This document shows, piece by piece, positions 58,940 through 64,000 of a stretch of DNA of 64,000 nt (position 1 is the stretch's first letter; each line of letters opens with the position of its first letter). The DNA lies in NCBI GenBank assembly GCA_030844895.1, contig CM061231.1, positions 29,769,149 through 29,833,148 on the forward strand. The letters are read 5' to 3'. The notes under the pieces were generated by a model. That model worked only from the letters and a program-made list of their open reading frames with translations. It was not told the DNA's origin and did not search any database. The position numbers were made by a program, and so were the translations under genes. This stretch comes from Ambrosia x helenae. Lineage: Eukaryota > Streptophyta > Magnoliopsida > Asterales > Asteraceae.

Positions 58940-59112
58940 TGGCATAGGGAGTTACCGACAAGCGGGGTTACCGTTGCGTAGAGAGTTACCGACAAGCGGA
59001 GTTACCCGTAGCGTGGAGTTACCGGCTTTGCGCGGGGTTACCGTTGCGTAGGGAGTTACCGACAAATGGAGTTACCCGTAAGCGTGGAGTTACCGACTTT
59101 ACGCGAGTTTAC
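58940..59112. repeat. Minisatellite C
   Basis: Copies of GAGTTACCGACAAGCGGGGT and GTTACCGTTGCGTAG variants, about six. Confidence 0.88.
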
Positions 59113-59745
59113 CAAAATCTCAACAGAAAACCACATATTTGCATGAATAAATTATGCTATGTTAGTTGTTTATTTGACCACATATGACACCCACCATCGG
59201 CTTTCCAAAGTTGGTCCACCACAAATAACAAAGAGCTTGTAAATTATATACAGCTCCTCGGTTTATAAAGTCTTTTTTAGACATAATAGTATTATTTTGG
59301 AGGATTCCTTCCTAGAAATAATCTAGGACCATGGATATCCACGTGAATAATTGGCACTTATGCATCGGATAAATACTTGGGTGAATACGCGTATGTGTTG
59401 TGCAATGATACTTGTACCTTGAGCTTTATGGAGTGTCCAATGGTCTGCGTTTAGTAGAAATATATAAAAACATATATATTCTTTCCACTTGCAGCTACTT
59501 CGATGGTATGCTTAACAAACCCTTCGTGCTACTTTTCTTTTCTAAACACATACACATGTATATTCGTATTTAAGAAATGCAAACCTGGTTTTTACGACCC
59601 CGTGATCCATTTCCATAAAGATTGACATTCCTGCGCGCATAGTTGAGGGAATCGTCATGCGCGGATCTGTGCGGAGGCCAGTTGTGGATGGCGATGTTTA
59701 CCCCGAGATTGAAATTCGGTTGCGGGTGACGGAGCTTATCCCCGC

Positions 59746-59994
59746 ATATATCTCTTATAATTTATAGCCCACATATCCAAAGCTCAAGTCCTTATTTCAT
59801 AGGCCCATTTAATAACACTCGCGAGCCGAGCTTTTGCGATCTTGAGCCGAGCTTTGAGCTCGTTTGAGATTGTTCTCAAATCACCTCGAGCCGAGCCGAG
59901 CTCGAGCTTTTGATTTTACTAGCGAGCCGAGCTCGAGCTCAAGATTGTAGGCTCGAACCTAGCCGAGCTTGAGCTTCATAAAACCATAACGAGC
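59746..59994. repeat. 249-bp direct duplication, right copy
   Basis: Copy of 56771-57019, here continuing into the intact right end of the MITE (CGAGCTCGAGCCCAGTCAGG). Confidence 0.92.
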
Positions 59995-60432
59995 CGAGCT
60001 CGAGCCCAGTCAGGCTCGGGCTCGGCTCGGCTCGTTTACACCCCTACATGGGACACAACCCCCTAGCCATAAATTGACGACTTCAGTAATAGCTGAGAGC
60101 AAACCCGTGAAAGTCACTGACCCCTCTCCGCTAAGGGCGTCCAACAAATGTTAGGCCCTCAACCCGTCTCTTCCACAAGAGGTCCCTTTAAGGAAAGATC
60201 GAACACATTCAAGCACACAGTCCCCATCCACAACAAGGGCGGGCATGACGTCAGAGTTAGAGGGCAAGGACGGAGGAGGCAACACCGGATGTATATTAAT
60301 GGATGCCTTCATGGTAGAATCCCCAAAAGGGGCAACCCAACTAGAACACAGCACCTTGACAACAGCTGTGAAATGACCGTCACTTACTTTCCGGAGTAAT
60401 TGTTTGACATTTGGGGCTATGATAATTTTCAT

Positions 60433-60710
60433 ATCCTACGAGGCTATGATAATTTTCTTAAGACACCAACTTTTATAACACGGTTATTTTTGGAATATAT
60501 AAAAATTAAAATGTTAATATCAGTAGTTAAAATAGTATACAACACCTTTATTCTTAGAACATACTAAAATGTTAAAAAGAAAAAAAAATTATCTAGATAT
60601 CATTTAAAAAACAAATTCTTCACAGTTTATGTTACGTTTGTAGAATAATTTCAGCAAATCATTTTACTTCCATTGTCGAGGTAATGCTGCCAGATTCGGT
60701 TCAGATTCAG
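60433..60710. other. Intergenic, 3' flank of the membrane-protein gene
   Basis: AT-rich, no gene. Confidence 0.5.
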
Positions 60711-63700
60711 TCATAAGTTTGTTGTATCTCGATGCTTTTTCGCACGTCCATACAATACCCACAACACCAACGAAAGCATGACTTTGGCCGACACCACGGC
60801 TAAACCAATGTATACCCATTCACTGAATCGGTTCAAGTCCGGACAATGGTCCTTGTGAATTTCGATAAAAGTCTCTCTAACAAAGCTACAATCCAATAAT
60901 CCTGTCATAAATTGGCCATATTTGGTCAACCCGTCGGTCACATTGACTGCAACCGACATTTGTTGATACATCTTTGGGGTTAACCGCCCCGTGGTTGTAC
61001 AAATATCATTTGAAGATACTTGACACACATAGTTCCTCCATACCTACACATCATGCATCAAATGTAAGGTCTTCAAATATTACATAATATTGTTTGGATT
61101 TTATTCTTTATTGGGCTATGATTAGGCTCAATATGAGATATTGTTTAGTCTTTTTTTTTTTTTTTTTTTTTTTACTTTGGGCTAAGTTTGGTTCCAAAGT
61201 AGGGTAGGCATATGTGAACCATGTATAAGGTCCAAACTAGCTCTTGTTGGACCGGGCTTTATAGTTCAAATGGTAGGCCCAATAAGTAGGTTCCTACTTA
61301 TTGGCATAGATGTTAATATATGTCAATTGTATAAAGATAATTATTTTGTTACCTTGGTGGCATTGTCGAATTGTAGTTCACCGGCTTGACATGTTCGATT
61401 TGTTTTGTCAGCGGTTAAAGGATTACATAGGGTGGGAACCAACGGACCAGATTGATTGTAATTAAGCGATCTAGGAAATGATGGTTGTGGATTGATGTTG
61501 GAGATGTTGTTAATGATGTTATTAACCATTTCCACTAATTGAAATTCAACTTCTTTGCTTTGAGACATGGTTTCTTGAGCGGTTGCATTATCGACACATG
61601 GGAGAATATTGTCTAAAGCGGTATGAGCCACCGGGTTTTCAACCCACTCGTTCATTGCAACGCAAGTGTCTCCCACAATACTACAATCATGCGAAACGGT
61701 TGTAGTTAGGTTCCAATCTTTAGATAGAACTAGACGTTAGGCCATTAAAAAGTAAATAACTAGAGGTGACAAGATGGACGGGTCAAACCAATTGGGTAAC
61801 GAGTCGCATTCACATACTTGTGGAGTGCTAGAAATATGCCACATAATATCAATGTAGCCGTGACGAGAATCCAACCAAGAATCACCAAGCTGCAATGAAG
61901 ATTTAGATCAAGAAAACCACATAAAGATAAGATCTTGATTAATGAAACTAATAATGATCACTTACATGTAAACAAGAAACTGTAATCCAAGCAGGGAGAA
62001 CACTGCAAGAATCCAAGAACGTGAGTATGCGCAAGAAAATTTCAACAAAAGAAAAGAAAAATGGATCTTTAGGCTTACAAAAACCAAGGAGAGCTACAAG
62101 AAGCATAACCGCAGCAATGATTATTAGCGCAAGCCTTCTGCAGAAGAAAAAAAAGTATATTACAAACAGGTTAGAGCTTTGATGCATCTGTGAGGACACA
62201 CAGCATTAATAACACTTACACATCCTTCAAAACATTTTTGATATCCTTCTCATTCTTTCTGGTCTCGAATTGGAGTTTTGACGCAGCATCATTGATCATG
62301 CTATGAACTCTATTAATGTTGGTTTTGACATTTGAAGGTAATGAAACCTGATCTATTGCAATGTCTTTTGATGCAGAAAGAATGGAAGACACATTTTTGA
62401 GGCTGTAAACCGTATCATTGGATTGACGCACGACATAGTCCAATGTGTCTGTCGTGCTCTCGTGGAACTTCCCTTGACCCGTGTACAAAACAACACATCC
62501 TACACTGGAATACAAATCACACCACCAATGAGACCAAATGGCACAACCAATGTGCCTAAAACGTGTTTGGCAAGCGTTGATGAAAATTCTGGGTCAGACC
62601 ATAACTATATTATAGCGGTTTTGGACAAATTGTTATTTTTTTAAACACAACATTGTAATAATTTAATAAAAATGATAAGTATGTGCATAACTTCATATTT
62701 TTCTAAAATGTAAAAATAAAAAATAAAAAAAAATAACAAAGGCCGGTTTGGTTACATGACCGGTTCCAAAATTTAAAACCGTAAACCAAATTCTAAACTT
62801 TTAAACCATCAAAACTAAACTGTGAAGTGTGAATTGACTGTATACATATTGCAAACCCACCAAACCTGCAGACATGCTTTGGTTTCAGTCAGTTTCAACA
62901 TTTTGTAAACAACCTAACTTGCAGCAGACATTATTTATTAACAAAACATATCTACTGTCCACGGCCGATTAAGGATTCAACTAGCAAATGAATATGTGAA
63001 AAGTATCTTACATGGCTGAAATGGTGAATAGGGACATAACACAAAGACAAAATGCATATGCGGTTTTCGAATAATCATTAGAGCTTCTTCTACAGCAGCA
63101 GTAGCAGCAACATATTAAGAGCAAGGATACACCACATCCAACAAACCAGATTACAGCAATAGCAAACAGAGGGGCAGCAGTAAACAATACAGACTGTACA
63201 AACCAAATTAAAGTTATTAAATAATAATAATAATCATGAACCAGAATTAATATATTCCAAGTCAAACAATTTTGAATGAGTGTGTATAACTTGTGTTCAA
63301 ACATAGAAAATTGCTTGAACGTGGAGGGATGTCATTATTTATTAGAGTCAAAGATTAGAATATATAAAAATTTGTTAAATCATATCAACAATACTAATAC
63401 TAAAAAAATAATATAGCAAATGTGCATGAAATATTAATTTTGGCCAACATAACCAACACTAACTTTAATAAAAAATAATACTACCCACAAAGTAAAATAA
63501 TACTCCATCCGTCCCTATTTAAATGTCCATCTTTCCATTTTTGGTTGTCCCAAATTAAATGTCCATTTCCAAAAATAGAAATACAATTTCCAGTTTTGCC
63601 CGTAAAAGACAAAACACAATCACCACTTTTGAAGATATTATTGTCATTTTACCACATACAAACAAAAGATTTTTTAAAATGTGTGTTTTTAGACCAACGA

Positions 63701-64000
63701 CATTTAAATAGGGACGGAGGTAGTAATAATAAATAATTAAATACCCACAAAGTAAAATAAAAACTACATTATTCTAAAGGTTGTATGATGACTATTTTGC
63801 GAGTTGTCGCACCACACAACATTAATATCGTTTTTTCGAATATTTGATTTTTTTTAATGCTAATTAGATCGTTTTTTCATTAAAACGAAATACGAAAGTT
63901 ACATGGAACTAAGAATAATCTTTAAGCAAAAATAAAGTGTAGACTTACATAAATGTAATGTTGGTCACTAATATTCCATCCACCAGTGTAGTACTTAAAA
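60711..64000 (-). CDS. Plant multi-pass membrane protein (At2g25270/At2g12400-like), 3' eight exons, gene continues past the window
   Basis: Exons 64000-63949 (partial), 63193-63012, 62504-62220, 62137-62079, 62002-61966, 61889-61818, 61680-61353 and 61043-60711. All junctions are GT-AG with matching phases, giving 1348 coding bases ending in TGA. The order is YYTGGWNISDQHYIY; SVLFTAAPLFAIAVIWFVGC with a Cys-rich CCCYCCCRRSS turn; a soluble DTLDYVVRQSNDTVYSL region; RLALIIIAAVMLLVALLGF; LVILGWILVTATLILCGIFL; a Cys-containing outer loop (VGDTCVAMNEWVENPVAHTA and ADKTNRTCQ, with several N-glycosylation sites); and a last helix WVYIGLAVVSAKVMLSLVLW before a basic tail. The layout is that of a plant family of predicted plasma-membrane or secretory-pathway proteins with unclear function, loosely like animal Tweety proteins. 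The N-terminal exon with the signal peptide lies outside. A Stowaway MITE sits in the 63194-63948 intron. No defects seen. Confidence 0.85.
61150..61175. repeat. Poly-T tract in an intron
   Basis: About 24 T in the intron between exons 61680-61353 and 61043-60711. Confidence 0.9.
63503..63723. mobile_element. Stowaway MITE (Tc1/mariner)
   Basis: Ends CTCCATCCGTCCCTATTTAA and TTTAAATAGGGACGGAGGTAG with TA target duplications. The 221-bp body is non-coding. It lies in an intron of the membrane-protein gene. Confidence 0.93.

Larger units (their letters stand above)
57020..59745. other. 2.7-kb insert of unknown origin inside the MITE
   Basis: Starts TGAAGAAACA and ends ATCCCCGC. On the minus strand a TATATAAGAGG box (about 57286) precedes ATGGCCGCCGCCATCACTTT (about 57215), opening an 84-codon frame (MAAAITFCVCTLDS) of unknown type that runs out into the MITE. 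The region then has CCCCTAGTCTGG-rich text and three adjacent minisatellites. No transposase or RT recognised. It could be a solo LTR (TG...CA if the next A is counted) or captured genomic DNA. Confidence 0.5.
56562..60046. mobile_element. hAT-type MITE expanded by a 2.7-kb insert and a 249-bp duplication
   Basis: Ends TAGGGGTGTAAATGAC and CGTTTACACCCCTA with the 8-bp TSD CATGGGAC at 56554-56561 and 60047-60054. Terminal parts are GAGCCGAGCTCGAG-rich as in 37743-38164, whose length is only 422 bp. The block 56771-57019 recurs at 59746-59994; between them lies 57020-59745, unrelated to the MITE. Confidence 0.88.
55467..60432 (-). pseudogene. RTE-type LINE reverse transcriptase, in pieces
   Basis: Three collinear fragments on the minus strand. 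60432-60055 encodes FLKGTSCGRDGLRAQHLL and the region around it. 56553-56392 encodes VLAEFIASAPLPLLKPDNGI (then TGA) and CKEMAKYLLDFQF. 55560-55467 encodes LAMFTVDFSNAFNMINRTVL, the RT A motif with its catalytic Asp. They match in order an RT common in plant genomes. Breaks are stop codons, the hAT MITE at 56562-60046 and the TTA-flanked MITE at 55577-56372. The C-terminal RT motifs (YADD-type) are not seen. Not functional. Confidence 0.78.

Noticed and set aside
58345..58995. Three overlapping minus-strand repeat proteins
   Set aside because: A 29-bp tandem array necessarily gives the same repeat peptide in every frame; there is no start context or homologue.
57020..59745. Calling the insert a solo LTR
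   Set aside because: It can be read as TG...CA, but it lacks a 5-bp TSD and is flanked by a 249-bp duplication instead.

Overview
The window is plant nuclear DNA. Its genes have GT-AG introns, and the intergenic space is built from plant transposon classes: Mutator-like, PIF/Harbinger, CACTA, hAT and Stowaway MITEs, Helitrons, LTR elements primed by initiator Met-tRNA, L1- and RTE-type LINEs, and SINEs. The repeat style suggests an Asteraceae-like eudicot, but that is a guess. I see no prokaryotic operon, CRISPR array, rRNA gene or intact tRNA gene. Nothing here looks like a new enzymatic system; the novelty lies in how elements are nested, copied and repaired.

Layout. 1-9.4 kb: ATT/AAT microsatellites, a 35-bp G-box minisatellite, a Mutator-like transposase joined to an OTU protease domain, an ATHILA-ORF1-like retroelement gene, and six copies of an unusual palindrome of up to 40 bp. 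9.6-29.2 kb: one nested stack. A short hAT-like element (8-bp TSD TAAAATAA) was split by a solo LTR, by a Mutator element with 206-bp TIRs and a 9-bp TSD (itself split by another solo LTR), and by a full LTR element with nearly identical 2.56/2.57-kb LTRs and no gag-pol. The Mutator element carries a broken mudrA-type transposase and, on the other strand, an intact two-exon GRF zinc-finger gene. 29.3-34.1 kb: MITEs, a hAT MITE filled with locally copied and scrambled DNA, two abutting Helitrons and a LINE tail. 34.2-41 kb: host genes, namely a SAM-domain protein (+) and a three-exon nodulin-like/MFS transporter (-) with a MITE in each intron. 41-54.6 kb: SINE, LINE, PIF/Harbinger transposase pseudogene, CACTA deletion derivative, and a small non-autonomous copia-like element. 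54.7-55.1 kb: a small serine-rich host gene (-). 55.4-60.4 kb: an RTE-type reverse transcriptase pseudogene (-) broken by two MITEs, one of which holds a 2.7-kb insert flanked by a 249-bp direct duplication. 60.7-64 kb: the 3' eight exons of a multi-pass membrane protein gene (-) that runs off the right edge.

Four host genes look real and intact or nearly so: 35744-36355, 37194-40697, 54697-55074 and 60711-64000. Everything else with coding potential is transposon-borne, and most of it is broken by frameshifts, stops or insertions. All coordinates, splice sites, TSDs and frameshifts were read by eye. Family names rest on recalled motifs, with no database search.
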